Assembly: GCA_011959105.1 (NCBI GenBank)
Contig: BLLU01000100.1
Location: forward strand, 1-64,000
DNA from: Lachnospiraceae bacterium
GTDB lineage: Bacteria > Bacillota > Clostridia > Lachnospirales > Lachnospiraceae
Reading direction: 5' to 3'
Length of the DNA: 64,000 nucleotides
Under the pieces are notes generated by a model, which worked only from the letters and a program-made list of their open reading frames with translations, was not told where the DNA came from and searched no databases. Each line of letters opens with the position of its first letter. Position 1 is the first letter of the stretch. A program made the position numbers and the translations under genes. This document shows, one piece after another, positions 10,162-19,719 of the stretch.

Positions 10162-10278
10162 GTGCCGTAAGCCCGTGGTAGCATTGGTTTAGGAAAAAAG
10201 TCATAGACAGAATATACAAGGCATAGCCCCCTATTCGCGGACACATTTCACAAAGTTTAAAAAAAGTCAGATATTTTA

Positions 10279-10308
10279 CTGACAATGTATGTTTAAAAGT
10301 GTTAAAAT
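10279..10308 (+). promoter_or_regulatory. Promoter before the carD-like gene
   Basis: CTGACA (10279-10284), an 18-bp spacer and TAAAAT (10303-10308). A short inverted repeat GTCAG...CTGAC (about 10266-10283) overlaps the -35 and could be an operator. The rest of the 305-bp gap (10097-10401) holds only the upstream terminator. Confidence 0.45.
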
Positions 10309-10401
10309 ATAGGAAGAATATAAATAGCAACTTAAAATATGCGGATTTCTTCAAATTATCTTTTAAAAACTTCGAATGTTGAATCGGAAAGGCGGGCAGA
10401 T

Positions 10402-10911
10402 ATGTACAGTGTGGGGCAGTATGTAGTATGTGGAAATAAGGGCGTTTGCACAGTGGAGGATATCACCACACTGGATATCTCCGGTGTGGACAAGGCCAAG
10501 CTGTACTATATTCTGAAGCCGCAGTATATCACGGCCAGCACGGTCTATGTGCCGGTGGAGAACGCGGCGTCCCTGCGGGAGGTGCTGACCAGGGAGCAGG
10601 CGGAGAGGCTTGTCAGCCGGATTCCGGAGATTGATCCCCTGAAAATATCCAATGAGAAGCTGGTGGAGCAGGAATACCGCAGTTGTATGAGGAGCAACGA
10701 CAGTACGGAGTGGGTGCGGGTCATTAAGACCATCCATGGCCGCAGGCAGAAGCGTCTGCAGGCAGGCCGCAAGGAAACGGCAGTGGACGGCAGATACTAT
10801 AAGCAGGCCGAGGACAGTCTCTATGGGGAACTTGCAGTGGCCCTGGGCATGGATCGGAGCCAGGTCTGTTCTTATATTGCGGACAGGCTGCAGGGAAAAG
10901 CCCCTGTTTAA
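10402..10911 (+). CDS. CarD family transcription regulator
   Basis: A 169-residue protein starting MYSVGQYVVCGNKGVCTVED, the RNA-polymerase-interacting Tudor-like fold of CarD_CdnL_TRCF proteins. The helical C-terminal half would contact DNA near the -10 element. In relatives these proteins bind the RNAP beta subunit and stabilise open complexes, often at rRNA or stress promoters. ATG 10402 has GGAAAGG upstream; the longer frame from 10339 would add 21 atypical residues. It has its own promoter and terminator, so it is monocistronic. Confidence 0.88.
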   Translation: MYSVGQYVVCGNKGVCTVEDITTLDISGVDKAKLYYILKPQYITASTVYVPVENAASLREVLTREQAERLVSRIPEIDPLKISNEKLVEQEYRSCMRSNDSTEWVRVIKTIHGRRQKRLQAGRKETAVDGRYYKQAEDSLYGELAVALGMDRSQVCSYIADRLQGKAPV

Positions 10912-10944
10912 AGGGTTTTCGAGGATGGCGTATCCCCGGATAAC

Positions 10945-10986
10945 AGAACTCTCAGGCTGAAATGACAGCCAGAGGGTTCTTTTTTT
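10945..10986 (+). terminator. Terminator after carD-like gene
   Basis: AGAACTCTCAGGCTG pairs with CAGCCAGAGGGTTCT with one mismatch and one G-U pair, followed by a T7 run. Confidence 0.88.
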
Positions 10987-11102
10987 GATGGACATTTTGC
11001 CCCAAAAAGAGTATGATGGATATATGTTGAACGGTTCCCGTTCGGGAAAAACGCTTTTAACTGTTGATATTGCGCCCGACGGGACGGACAAGGGGTATGA
11101 GG

Positions 11103-12971
11103 ATGAAAAAAATCGCAATGTTTGTGGGGGAAATGTCTGCAGAGTATCAGTCGGATGTCACAGGCGGCGTGGCGGAGGAAGCCCGGAGGCAGGGGTACAG
11201 TCTGCATGTCTTTAATAATTTTGGGGCTTACAGCGCCAATGTTTTCCATGGCTACGGGGAGCAGAGCATTATCTATATCCCGGACTTGGGAAGCTATGAC
11301 GGCATTGTGCTGGCGGGAGACACTTTGAATGTGGAAGGGATGTACGAGGAACTTACGGGTCTGCTGCAGCGGGAGGCAGCAGGCCCGGTGATCTGCCTCC
11401 GAAGGGAGGACCGGCGTTTTCATAACATTCTGGTGGAAAACTATGAACCGATCCGCGATATGGTGGAACATTTCATTCAGGTCCATGGGGCCCGGCGCAT
11501 CTGTTTCATGTCGGGAAAGCGTTCCCTGAAGGACGCTCAGGTGCGTCTGAAGGCCTATCTGGACACCATGGAGCGTTACGGGCTGCCGGTGACGGAGCAT
11601 ATGATTTTCCATGGTAATTACTGGAAGAGTCAGGGAGACGAGGCGCTGGACTGGTTTCTGGCAGAGGGGGGACCCCTGCCCCAGGCCATTATCTGTGCCA
11701 ATGACTATATGGCAGTGTCCATATGTGACGCGCTGCACAGAAGGGGGATCCAGGTGCCTGACCAGATTTCCGTATCCGGCTTCGATGATCTGGAGGAGGC
11801 CAGAGTATCCATCCCCTCCCTGACCAGCATTAAAGTCAATTACCGGGATATGGGCCGTCAGGCGGTGCGGATGCTGGAGAATCTGTGGCAGGGGAGGGAT
11901 GCCCGGGAGGGCATTGGGAATGTGGAGATCATCGGCAAATACCGGGGATCCTGCGGCTGTGCCCAGAGCATCGACGGGGAAGCCGTGAAAAAGCTGTTCC
12001 ATTATAAGGAACAGCTGCAAAACGCACTCTACCACAGCAGCACCATGTATGTGGATCTGGAGAATACCAATTCCTTCAGGTCCCTGATGAATGTGGGCAG
12101 GGCCTATATCAGCACCATACGTTTTGACAGGATTCTGATCTGCATATGTGATGAGCAGGAGCGGCAGGGAGAGGATACCGTTATGATGAATCGGTACACC
12201 GAGCACATGATCCTGCGCAATGTGATGACCACGAAAGAGGACATTCCCCATGAGGAGCGTTTTCTGAGGAAGGAATTGCTGCCCGCCTCCTACCGCAGGG
12301 AGGGGGAGATCCTGTATATCACCACCCTGCACGAGCGGAACGACTGTTTTGGCTATGTGGTGATGATGACAGATTATCCCGATGACCTGAGATACCAGTT
12401 CCAGACCTGGACTTCCGGGGTGGCCATGGCCCTGGCGAAATTGCAGATGTACAAAGAGAACCAGGCGCTGAACGAGATGCGCCTGCAATATGGCAGAGAC
12501 GAACTCACCGGGATACCCAACCGCAGGGAGATGGAGCGGGCACTGCAGAAGCAGTATGACCGGCTGCGCCAGAAAGGGGAGAGTTTCTTTGTGGTCAGCG
12601 TGGACATGGACGGTCTGAAATATATCAATGACCATTTTGGGCATCTGGAGGGGGATGAGGCCCTGAGAGCCTTGGCCCGGATTCTGGCGGCGGAACAGGG
12701 GGAGGCGGGGATTGCGGCCCGCACGGGCGGAGATGAGTTTCAGATCTGCCTGGCCACCCAGTCCCAGGGAATGGTGGAGGCCAGAATTGCCGCCATCCGG
12801 CGGCAGATTCTGCAGTTTAATGAAGAATCGGGAAAGCCTTACGAATTGTCCGCCAGCATCGGTTATGCCAGATGCGACCAGTGTGTGCCGCTGCTCAGTT
12901 GTCTGCAGCAGGCGGACAAGAACATGTATCAGGAGAAGCGCGGGAAGAAACATGCCAGAAAGCCGGAGTAA
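11103..12971 (+). CDS. Diguanylate cyclase with LacI-type ligand-binding sensor
   Basis: A 622-residue cytosolic protein without a DNA-binding helix-turn-helix. Residues 1-~290 form a periplasmic-binding-protein-like fold of the LacI effector type (SVSGFDDLEEARVSIPSLT near 225). A middle part of about 160 residues looks GAF-like. A GGDEF domain ends the protein, with the intact GGDEF motif at 542-546 and DELTGIPNR before it. It should make cyclic di-GMP in response to a small ligand, probably a sugar. ATG 11103 is chosen for its 7-bp spacing from AAGGGG. The TPR lipoprotein gene follows 66 bp later. Confidence 0.85.
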   Translation: MKKIAMFVGEMSAEYQSDVTGGVAEEARRQGYSLHVFNNFGAYSANVFHGYGEQSIIYIPDLGSYDGIVLAGDTLNVEGMYEELTGLLQREAAGPVICLRREDRRFHNILVENYEPIRDMVEHFIQVHGARRICFMSGKRSLKDAQVRLKAYLDTMERYGLPVTEHMIFHGNYWKSQGDEALDWFLAEGGPLPQAIICANDYMAVSICDALHRRGIQVPDQISVSGFDDLEEARVSIPSLTSIKVNYRDMGRQAVRMLENLWQGRDAREGIGNVEIIGKYRGSCGCAQSIDGEAVKKLFHYKEQLQNALYHSSTMYVDLENTNSFRSLMNVGRAYISTIRFDRILICICDEQERQGEDTVMMNRYTEHMILRNVMTTKEDIPHEERFLRKELLPASYRREGEILYITTLHERNDCFGYVVMMTDYPDDLRYQFQTWTSGVAMALAKLQMYKENQALNEMRLQYGRDELTGIPNRREMERALQKQYDRLRQKGESFFVVSVDMDGLKYINDHFGHLEGDEALRALARILAAEQGEAGIAARTGGDEFQICLATQSQGMVEARIAAIRRQILQFNEESGKPYELSASIGYARCDQCVPLLSCLQQADKNMYQEKRGKKHARKPE

Positions 12972-13037
12972 CCCAGTAGGCGGGAGACAACGCTTCGGTA
13001 TGGCAGAGCGGAAGATATACGGAAAGGAAAAGGCAAT

Positions 13038-14084
13038 ATGACCATAGGACAAAGGATGGGCCGGGGCGCGGCGCTGCTGGGATGCCTTGTATTTCTGGGA
13101 GGCTGTGGCAGCGGCGGGGAAAATACGGCTTTGGGCATGGAGGCGCTGAAGGCGCTGGACTATGAGAAGGCCATAGAGAATTTTGACCTGGCCAGAGCCG
13201 CGGGCGAGACCGGCAAGGCGCTGGCCAGGGCGGAAGGCATCGCCTATATGGGCCTGACGCAGTATAATGCGGCGGCCTCCTGTTTCCTGGAGGCACTGGG
13301 CTATTCCGATGGCTGGGTGGAAGCGGTGGACTATGACATCAATTTTTATCTGGCGGCAGCTTACACCAAGGAGGGGAAGTTCCAGGAGGCGGAGGAGGTG
13401 TACTGCGCCATTCTGGATATGCAGCCCGCCAATGCGGACGCCCTGTTTCTGCGGGGCAATGCCCGTTTGGGCCTGGACGACTACACAGGGGCCAAGGAGG
13501 ATTTCGACAAGGTAGTGGTCATGGACGGCAAGAACTTCGACCGTCTGATCCAGATTTACGAAGTGCTCCACAGCTATGGTTATAAGGAGATGGGGCAGAC
13601 CTATCTGCGTGCCGCCATGGAGGCGGGCGGGGAGCAGATGAGCGCTTATGACAAGGGAAGGATGTATTATTATCTGGAGGAGTATCAGTCCGCCTATCTG
13701 GCGCTGGAGACCGCCAAGGACCAGGGAGGGGCTGAGGCTTCCCTGTATCTGGGAAAATCCTATGAGGCCACCGGGGACTACAATTATGCCGCAAGCGTGT
13801 ACAACAATTATCTGGCCAAAGACACCTCAGACGCCCGGATCTACAACCAGCTGGGGCTGTGCGAACTGGCCAGGGGGGATTATCATGCGGCGCTGGCGGC
13901 CTTCCAGTCGGGGATGCAGATCGAAGGCAATGATGTGATGCAGTCCCTGCTGTTCAACGAGGCGGTGGCCTATGAGTATCTGCATGACTATCGTCAGGCG
14001 TCCGTACTGATGGAAAGCTACCTCAAGACCTACCCGGACGACCAGGTGGCCAGGCGGGAGTATGAGTTCCTGTCCACCCGCTGA
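13038..14084 (+). CDS. TPR-repeat lipoprotein
   Basis: A 348-residue protein with an N-terminal lipoprotein signal (lipobox LGGC near residue 23), so it is expected to be lipid-anchored outside the membrane. The rest is a series of about seven to eight tetratricopeptide helical pairs, for example ALFLRGNARLGLDDYTGAKE, which usually serve as protein-protein docking scaffolds. It starts 66 bp after the diguanylate cyclase gene, suggesting cotranscription, but no partner can be named. Confidence 0.82.
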   Translation: MTIGQRMGRGAALLGCLVFLGGCGSGGENTALGMEALKALDYEKAIENFDLARAAGETGKALARAEGIAYMGLTQYNAAASCFLEALGYSDGWVEAVDYDINFYLAAAYTKEGKFQEAEEVYCAILDMQPANADALFLRGNARLGLDDYTGAKEDFDKVVVMDGKNFDRLIQIYEVLHSYGYKEMGQTYLRAAMEAGGEQMSAYDKGRMYYYLEEYQSAYLALETAKDQGGAEASLYLGKSYEATGDYNYAASVYNNYLAKDTSDARIYNQLGLCELARGDYHAALAAFQSGMQIEGNDVMQSLLFNEAVAYEYLHDYRQASVLMESYLKTYPDDQVARREYEFLSTR

Positions 14085-14109
14085 TTGCAGCCGGTCGAAC
14101 CTTATACAG

Positions 14110-14151
14110 AAATACTAGATTTGCCATGCATTATCAAACGAAATACTAGAT
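14110..14151 (+). promoter_or_regulatory. Tandem NrdR-box-like repeats with -10 element, upstream of nrdD
   Basis: The 11-mer AAATACTAGAT occurs twice, at 14110-14120 and 14141-14151, exactly 31 bp apart. NrdR, the repressor of ribonucleotide reductase genes, is known to bind paired boxes spaced about three helical turns. A TATAAT at 14173-14178 sits just downstream. The assignment is inferred from spacing, position before nrdD and resemblance to the AT-rich NrdR consensus. Confidence 0.6.
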
Positions 14152-14272
14152 ATTGTGGAGCATTAATTGACTTATAATCCGGGGGATGGTAGAATAGTAG
14201 ATGCAGTTTATCGAAAAAGGCCATATGGCCGGAGTGTGGCGGGGGAATTACATAAAAAGGGAGAATGTTTGG

Positions 14273-16663
14273 ATGATTCAGGTAAAGAAGAGGGACGGTT
14301 CAAAGGTGGATTTTACGCTCAGCAGGATCAATGATGTCATTATGAAAGCGTTTACGGCCACCCAGATGGAGTATAACAATGATATTGTGGATCTGCTGGC
14401 GCTGCGGGTGACGGCGGACTTTCAGTCCAAGGTGAAGGACGGCGCGGTCTATGTGGAAGATATTCAGGACAGTGTGGAAAAGGTATTGGGACAGGCCGGT
14501 TATGAAGAAGTGGCCAAGGCTTATATCCTGTACCGTAAGCAGAGGGAGAAAATGCGGGCCATGAAGTCCACGATCCTGGACTACAAGGATGTGGTCAACA
14601 GCTATGTGAAGGTGGAGGACTGGCGCGTGAAGGAGAATTCCACGGTGACGTATTCCGTGGGCGGTCTGATCCTGAGCAATTCCGGTGCGGTGACGGCCAA
14701 CTACTGGCTGTCCGAGATCTACGATGACGAGATTGCAGAGGCCCACCGCAATGCGGATATTCACATTCATGACCTGTCCATGCTTACGGGTTACTGCGCG
14801 GGATGGTCTTTGAAGCAGTTGATCAAGGAAGGGCTGGGGGGCATCACCGGCAAGATTACTTCCGCGCCCGCCAGGCATCTGTCCGTGCTGTGCAATCAGA
14901 TGGTGAACTTTTTGGGGATCATGCAGAATGAATGGGCCGGAGCCCAGGCTTTTTCCTCCTTTGACACATATCTGGCCCCCTTTGTAAAGGTGGACAATCT
15001 CTCCTACGGAGAAGTAAAAAAATGCATTGAGGCGTTCATCTACGGGGTAAACACCCCCAGCCGCTGGGGTACCCAGGCGCCGTTTTCCAATATTACGCTG
15101 GACTGGACCGTGCCGGGAGATCTGGCGGAACTGCCTGCCATCGTGGGCGGCAGGGAGATGGACTTCAAATACAAGGACTGTAAGCGGGAGATGGACATGG
15201 TGAACAAGGCGTTCATCGAGACCATGATCGAGGGGGATTCTGACGGCAGAGGCTTCCAGTATCCCATCCCCACCTATTCCATCACCCGTGATTTTGACTG
15301 GTCCGACACGGAGAACAACCGACTGCTGTTCGAGATGACGGCAAAGTACGGTACTCCCTATTTTTCCAACTATATCAATTCCGACATGGAGCCCAGCGAT
15401 GTGCGGAGCATGTGCTGCCGTCTGCGGCTGGATTTGCGGGAACTGCGGAAGAAAACAGGCGGTTTCTTCGGGTCCGGAGAGAGCACGGGCAGTGTGGGCG
15501 TAGTGACCATCAACATGCCCAGGATTGCCTATCTGGCTTCCAATAAGGATGATTTCTACAAAAGGCTGAACCATATGATGGATATTGCGGCCCGCTCGCT
15601 GAAAATCAAGCGGGGCGTGATTACAAAGCTGCTGGAGGAGGGCTTATACCCTTATACCAAGAGATATCTGGGTACTTTTGACAACCATTTTTCCACCATC
15701 GGGCTGATCGGCATGAACGAGGTGGGGTTTAATGCCAACTGGCTGCGGGCGGATATGTCGGATCAGCGCACCCAGGAGTTCACAAAGGAGGTACTGAATC
15801 ATATGCGCGGCCGTCTGTCCGACTATCAGGAGCAGTACGGCGACCTGTACAATCTGGAGGCCACCCCTGCGGAGAGCACCACTTACCGCCTGGCCAAGCA
15901 TGACAGGAAGAAATGGCCGGCCATCAGGACGGCGGGGAAGCAGGGGGATACACCGTATTACACCAATTCCTCCCACCTGCCCGTGGATTATACCATGGAC
16001 ATCTTTGATGCGCTGGATATCCAGGACGGGCTTCAGACCCTCTATACTTCCGGCACGGTGTTCCATGCATTCCTGGGAGAGAAGCTGCCGGACTGGAAGG
16101 CGGCGGCGGCCCTGGTGCGGAAGATTGCGGAGAATTACAAGCTGCCCTACTATACCATGTCTCCCACCTACTCCATCTGCAGGCAGCATGGTTATCTGGC
16201 GGGAGAGCAGTTCACCTGCCCCCACTGCGGCAGCAAGACGGAAGTCTACAGCCGCATCACCGGCTACTACCGACCTGTACAGAACTGGAATGACGGGAAA
16301 TTGCAGGAGTATGCCAACCGCACGGAGTACAATGTGGAGAAATCCGTGCTTAAGCGTCCCGTACGCAGCATGGTAACGCTGTCCGGCCTTGTGGACGAGA
16401 TGAAGGTGGAGATCCGGCAGCCTCAGGAGGTAAAATACCTGTTTACCACCAGAACCTGTCCCAACTGCAAGATGGCCAGGGAATATCTGAAAGGGGAGAA
16501 GTATCTGGTCATAGACGCGGAGGAGAATATGGAACTGGCAAGGCGCTACGGCGTCATGCAGGCTCCCACGCTGGTGGTGGTGGAAGGCAATGACAGCAGG
16601 AAGTATGTGAACGCTTCCAACATTAAGAAGTATGCCGACCAGAGACGGGCCGTGCCGGTCTGA
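14273..16663 (+). CDS. nrdD: Anaerobic ribonucleoside-triphosphate reductase with fused glutaredoxin-like domain
   Basis: A 796-residue class III ribonucleotide reductase, which makes dNTPs from NTPs under anoxia. It has an N-terminal ATP-cone (about 1-95), the catalytic barrel with the CC motif in RSMCCRLRLDL, a zinc site (SICxxHGY and CPHC), and the glycyl radical Gly664 in SRITGYYRP. After it comes a ~70-residue thioredoxin-fold domain with TCPNC (Cys729 and Cys732) and a cis-Pro-like APT motif, a glutaredoxin/NrdH-like reductant fused in cis. ATG 14273 matches the family start; a frame from 14201 is longer. No nrdG activase gene follows. Confidence 0.93.
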   Translation: MIQVKKRDGSKVDFTLSRINDVIMKAFTATQMEYNNDIVDLLALRVTADFQSKVKDGAVYVEDIQDSVEKVLGQAGYEEVAKAYILYRKQREKMRAMKSTILDYKDVVNSYVKVEDWRVKENSTVTYSVGGLILSNSGAVTANYWLSEIYDDEIAEAHRNADIHIHDLSMLTGYCAGWSLKQLIKEGLGGITGKITSAPARHLSVLCNQMVNFLGIMQNEWAGAQAFSSFDTYLAPFVKVDNLSYGEVKKCIEAFIYGVNTPSRWGTQAPFSNITLDWTVPGDLAELPAIVGGREMDFKYKDCKREMDMVNKAFIETMIEGDSDGRGFQYPIPTYSITRDFDWSDTENNRLLFEMTAKYGTPYFSNYINSDMEPSDVRSMCCRLRLDLRELRKKTGGFFGSGESTGSVGVVTINMPRIAYLASNKDDFYKRLNHMMDIAARSLKIKRGVITKLLEEGLYPYTKRYLGTFDNHFSTIGLIGMNEVGFNANWLRADMSDQRTQEFTKEVLNHMRGRLSDYQEQYGDLYNLEATPAESTTYRLAKHDRKKWPAIRTAGKQGDTPYYTNSSHLPVDYTMDIFDALDIQDGLQTLYTSGTVFHAFLGEKLPDWKAAAALVRKIAENYKLPYYTMSPTYSICRQHGYLAGEQFTCPHCGSKTEVYSRITGYYRPVQNWNDGKLQEYANRTEYNVEKSVLKRPVRSMVTLSGLVDEMKVEIRQPQEVKYLFTTRTCPNCKMAREYLKGEKYLVIDAEENMELARRYGVMQAPTLVVVEGNDSRKYVNASNIKKYADQRRAVPV

Positions 16664-16793
16664 CAGAGCAGGAGCCGAGAGGGTGTAAATAACGTGTGAG
16701 CGGGGTTGCGGCGGCAGCCCCTTTCCTGCGTAAAAGGCGATCCCCGCCGGTCTCTGCGGGTCGCGAAAAGGAATGAACGAGGAGGAGAAGAGA

Positions 16794-18560
16794 ATGAAGA
16801 AGATTGTAGGTATGATCTGTATCTGTCTCACATTGGCCTGCCTGACTGCCTGTGGGCAGACATCCGCGGCCCAGCGTCACTGGAGTGCGGCATCCAAGGA
16901 CGGTAAGCTGGAGAATTATGTCAAGGAAAATATCGACAAGATAGATATGGAAGCATTGCAGGCTGTGCTGCAGGACGCGGAGACGCCTCTGGACCAGCAG
17001 CTTAAGGCCACCGCCCTGATCTGCATGCTGGAATATTGCGAGACCATCAGATACGATCTGGATCTGTGGAATGCATCCGTGCAGAGTTCCGATGAAGCCA
17101 GAGGGGCCATGTACCGGGCGGAATATCCGGTGGGGGCTTCTTATGCCCAGGCGTTTCTGACGAAGGTATCCGCGGAGGGTGAGGCTTTCTGGGAGGCTAT
17201 GGAAGAAGCGGCCTATCCCTACGACGGCATCCCGGCGGTGTTCGCGGCGGCAAAGGAATTGGACGGGGACAGTCTGCTGGCACTGATAGAGGGCGCTCCC
17301 GAAGATTCCCTGCAGGGCGACAGGATCAGGGAAGCTATCGGCAACTGGATCAAAAAAGAGCCGGCGCGCCTGGCCCTGTGCGGCCAGAGCCTGGCGGAGA
17401 CAGGCTATTTTGAGGATTGGGATCTGATGGACTGGCAGCGGGCATTCCTGTCTTCGGACCAGATTCATACGGACTCGGTGGACGGCGCGCTGGCCTATGT
17501 GGGCTGCCTGCGGGACCATCTGCTTCCCATGCAGGAGAAGCAGTTCGGGGAGGAGGAATTTAAGAAGGAGTCGGAAGCTACAGGGGAAACCTGTTATTAT
17601 ACGGAACTGGCTGTGACGGTGGAAGAGGAACTGGTTCTGCAGGAGCCCGGGGAAGAGGGCCTGCCGGAGGTGATTGACACGGAGGGCAAGAAGGTTATCG
17701 CTTTCTATCGGAATCCTCATGGGGAGACGTTTTCCGGCTCGCCTGCTCCTCTGCGGGTTCTGGGGGACTTTATGTTAAATCTCACGGATCAGGAAGTTCC
17801 GGCCACAGCGGCGGAGGCGGACTATTACCTGGTGTTGACCCCGGAGTATGGGTACGGCGCATTCTATCAGGACCGTACTTCCGGGAGTGAATCGGAGTTC
17901 CAGGAGATCTATTCCTATACCTCCATCGACTTATACCAGGCTGGGACAGGTGTGTTCCTGCGCCATTTGGGAACCATGATTGAGGAGGCTCCCTCTTCCA
18001 TTTTTACCAGTTATGGGGACAGTCCGCTGCAGTATCCGGCGCCGGTGGAACCGGGCGCTCTGGCCTATATTTACCGCCATGTCAATGAGCCGGAGGCCTA
18101 TGTGGCGCTGACGGACCAGTTAGGGGGGCAGGAGGAATTCGGCATGGACGAACCTGTTATTGTGGGCAATTGGGAACTTACCCTGCATTCCAGTGAGATT
18201 GTGAAAACCATTGACAATGGCATATTCGGCAGTACGGCCGGAGAGGGATGCCAGTATGTGAAGGCCAGGATCAGTGTCACCAATGTGGGACTGCGGGAGG
18301 ACACATTCCTTCCCATGATGTCCATGTCCTCGAATCTGTCCATCGGAGTCACCGATGCCTCCCTGGATTCATTTTACGAATATGCGGAACTGATCGGGAT
18401 GTCCGATTATCTGAGCAGCGAACTTCTGGAGCCCGGAGAATCCGAGGAAGGGGATCTGGCCTTTGAGGTGCCGGAGACACTGCTTCAGGGAGACAGCCCT
18501 CTTTATATTGTGGTGATCTGCGGATATCAGATCGTGGTATTCCCCATACAGGCCCTGTAA
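16794..18560 (+). CDS. Large lipoprotein of unknown function
   Basis: A 588-residue protein with a lipoprotein signal ending in LTAC (about residue 17). The mature part is acidic with no membrane span. The last ~150 residues (from about 18130) look like an Ig-like DUF4352-type beta domain. ATG 16794 is used because GGAGGAG lies 7 bp upstream; the earlier ATG 16773 overlaps that site. A hairpin GCGATCCCCGC/GCGGGTCGC (16738-16766) precedes the ribosome site and may end nrdD transcription or shield the leader. I do not recognise the family. Confidence 0.7.
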   Translation: MKKIVGMICICLTLACLTACGQTSAAQRHWSAASKDGKLENYVKENIDKIDMEALQAVLQDAETPLDQQLKATALICMLEYCETIRYDLDLWNASVQSSDEARGAMYRAEYPVGASYAQAFLTKVSAEGEAFWEAMEEAAYPYDGIPAVFAAAKELDGDSLLALIEGAPEDSLQGDRIREAIGNWIKKEPARLALCGQSLAETGYFEDWDLMDWQRAFLSSDQIHTDSVDGALAYVGCLRDHLLPMQEKQFGEEEFKKESEATGETCYYTELAVTVEEELVLQEPGEEGLPEVIDTEGKKVIAFYRNPHGETFSGSPAPLRVLGDFMLNLTDQEVPATAAEADYYLVLTPEYGYGAFYQDRTSGSESEFQEIYSYTSIDLYQAGTGVFLRHLGTMIEEAPSSIFTSYGDSPLQYPAPVEPGALAYIYRHVNEPEAYVALTDQLGGQEEFGMDEPVIVGNWELTLHSSEIVKTIDNGIFGSTAGEGCQYVKARISVTNVGLREDTFLPMMSMSSNLSIGVTDASLDSFYEYAELIGMSDYLSSELLEPGESEEGDLAFEVPETLLQGDSPLYIVVICGYQIVVFPIQAL

Positions 18561-18585
18561 GTTTCGAATCGGCGGTATGTCATGG

Positions 18586-18614
18586 TTGACTTGTGCGGAT
18601 AAAACAGGTATATT
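18586..18614 (+). promoter_or_regulatory. Promoter before the SDR gene
   Basis: TTGACT (18586-18591), a 17-bp spacer and TATATT (18609-18614). Confidence 0.7.
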
Positions 18615-18657
18615 TATCATAACATAAAAACAGGTTTTTAGCGGAAAGGAGAACGCT

Positions 18658-19458
18658 ATGGGCAATTTCAGCGGTAAGACAGTGATCATAACGGGGGCAG
18701 GGAGGGCGGTCCTGAGCGATGGGAAATGCGGTTCCATCGGGTACGGTATCGCCACGGCCTACGCCAAGGAGGGAGCCAATCTGGTCATCACGGGACGCAA
18801 TGTGAAGAAGCTGGAGGACGCCAGGCAGGAACTGGAGGAGAAATATGGCGTGAAAGTCCTGTGCGTCCAGGCCGATGTGTGCGCAGGGGCGGACAACAAG
18901 GCCGTGGTGGAAAATGTGGTAAAGCAGACGGTGGAAACCTTCGGCGGTATTGACGTGCTGATCAACAATGCCCAGGCATCCGCCTCCGGCGTAACGCTGG
19001 CAGACCACACCACAGAGCAGTTTGATCTGGCTTTGTACTCCGGGCTGTATGCGGCGTTTTACTATATGCAGGCCTGCTATCCCTATCTGGCCAAAAGCAG
19101 GGGATCCGTTATTAATTTTGCATCCGGCGCGGGCCTGTTCGGCAACTACGGACAATGTGCTTACGCCGCGGCCAAAGAGGGGATTCGCGGGCTTTCCCGG
19201 GTGGCTGCCACTGAGTGGGGCAAGGACGGGATCAATGTGAACGTGGTCTGTCCTCTGGCGTGGACCGCACAGCTGGAGCAGTTTAAGCAGGCTTATCCCG
19301 AGGCATATGAGAAAAATGTGCACATTCCGCCCATGGGCCATCTGGGCGACGCGGAACTGGAGATCGGTCGGGTATGCGTGCAGCTGGCTTCTCCTGACTT
19401 CAAGTATATGACAGGCGAGACCCTCACCCTGGAGGGAGGCTTGGGGCTTCGCCCGTAG
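18658..19458 (+). CDS. Short-chain dehydrogenase/reductase
   Basis: A 266-residue cytosolic NAD(P)-dependent oxidoreductase with a Rossmann fold. The cofactor loop starts ITGAGRAV and is interrupted by a few extra residues before IGYGIATAYAKEG, as in FabG-like subfamilies with a longer glycine loop. The active site has Ser in NFASGAG and YAAAK (Tyr/Lys pair). AAGGAG precedes ATG 18658, and the gene has its own promoter and terminator. The substrate cannot be inferred; neighbours give no pathway hint. Confidence 0.9.
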   Translation: MGNFSGKTVIITGAGRAVLSDGKCGSIGYGIATAYAKEGANLVITGRNVKKLEDARQELEEKYGVKVLCVQADVCAGADNKAVVENVVKQTVETFGGIDVLINNAQASASGVTLADHTTEQFDLALYSGLYAAFYYMQACYPYLAKSRGSVINFASGAGLFGNYGQCAYAAAKEGIRGLSRVAATEWGKDGINVNVVCPLAWTAQLEQFKQAYPEAYEKNVHIPPMGHLGDAELEIGRVCVQLASPDFKYMTGETLTLEGGLGLRP

Positions 19459-19520
19459 CAGGGTCCCGGGTTTATCCGATGATCTGTCGGCGGCCTGATC
19501 AAACCATCATAGCGTAATTG

Positions 19521-19561
19521 GCGCACCCTGGGGGCAGAAGTCCACAGGGTGCGTTTTTTTG
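19521..19561 (+). terminator. Terminator after the SDR gene
   Basis: GCGCACCCTG (19521-19530) pairs with CAGGGTGCG (19545-19553), followed by a T-run. Confidence 0.92.
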
Positions 19562-19603
19562 TGGGGGGTGGGGAAAAGGGCGGGTGAATTAGAAACAAAT
19601 TGC

Positions 19604-19632
19604 TTGCAAAAATATAGATAATATATTATAAT
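19604..19632 (+). promoter_or_regulatory. Promoter before the sensor-GGDEF gene
   Basis: TTGCAA (19604-19609), a 17-bp AT-rich spacer and TATAAT (19627-19632). Confidence 0.65.
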
Positions 19633-19719
19633 AAAGAGAAAATATAGATATGGAATTATGGGTAAGAGTTTTTACTTCTGATTCATGTGATCTTACAGGG
19701 AAGGACCAAGGACATACAC

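Noticed and set aside
10908..13571. Open frame of 887 codons on the minus strand opposite the cyclase and TPR genes
   Set aside because: It is a shadow: composition is unlike a protein (His/Pro/Leu-rich), it lacks a ribosome site, and the + strand carries clear domains over the same span.
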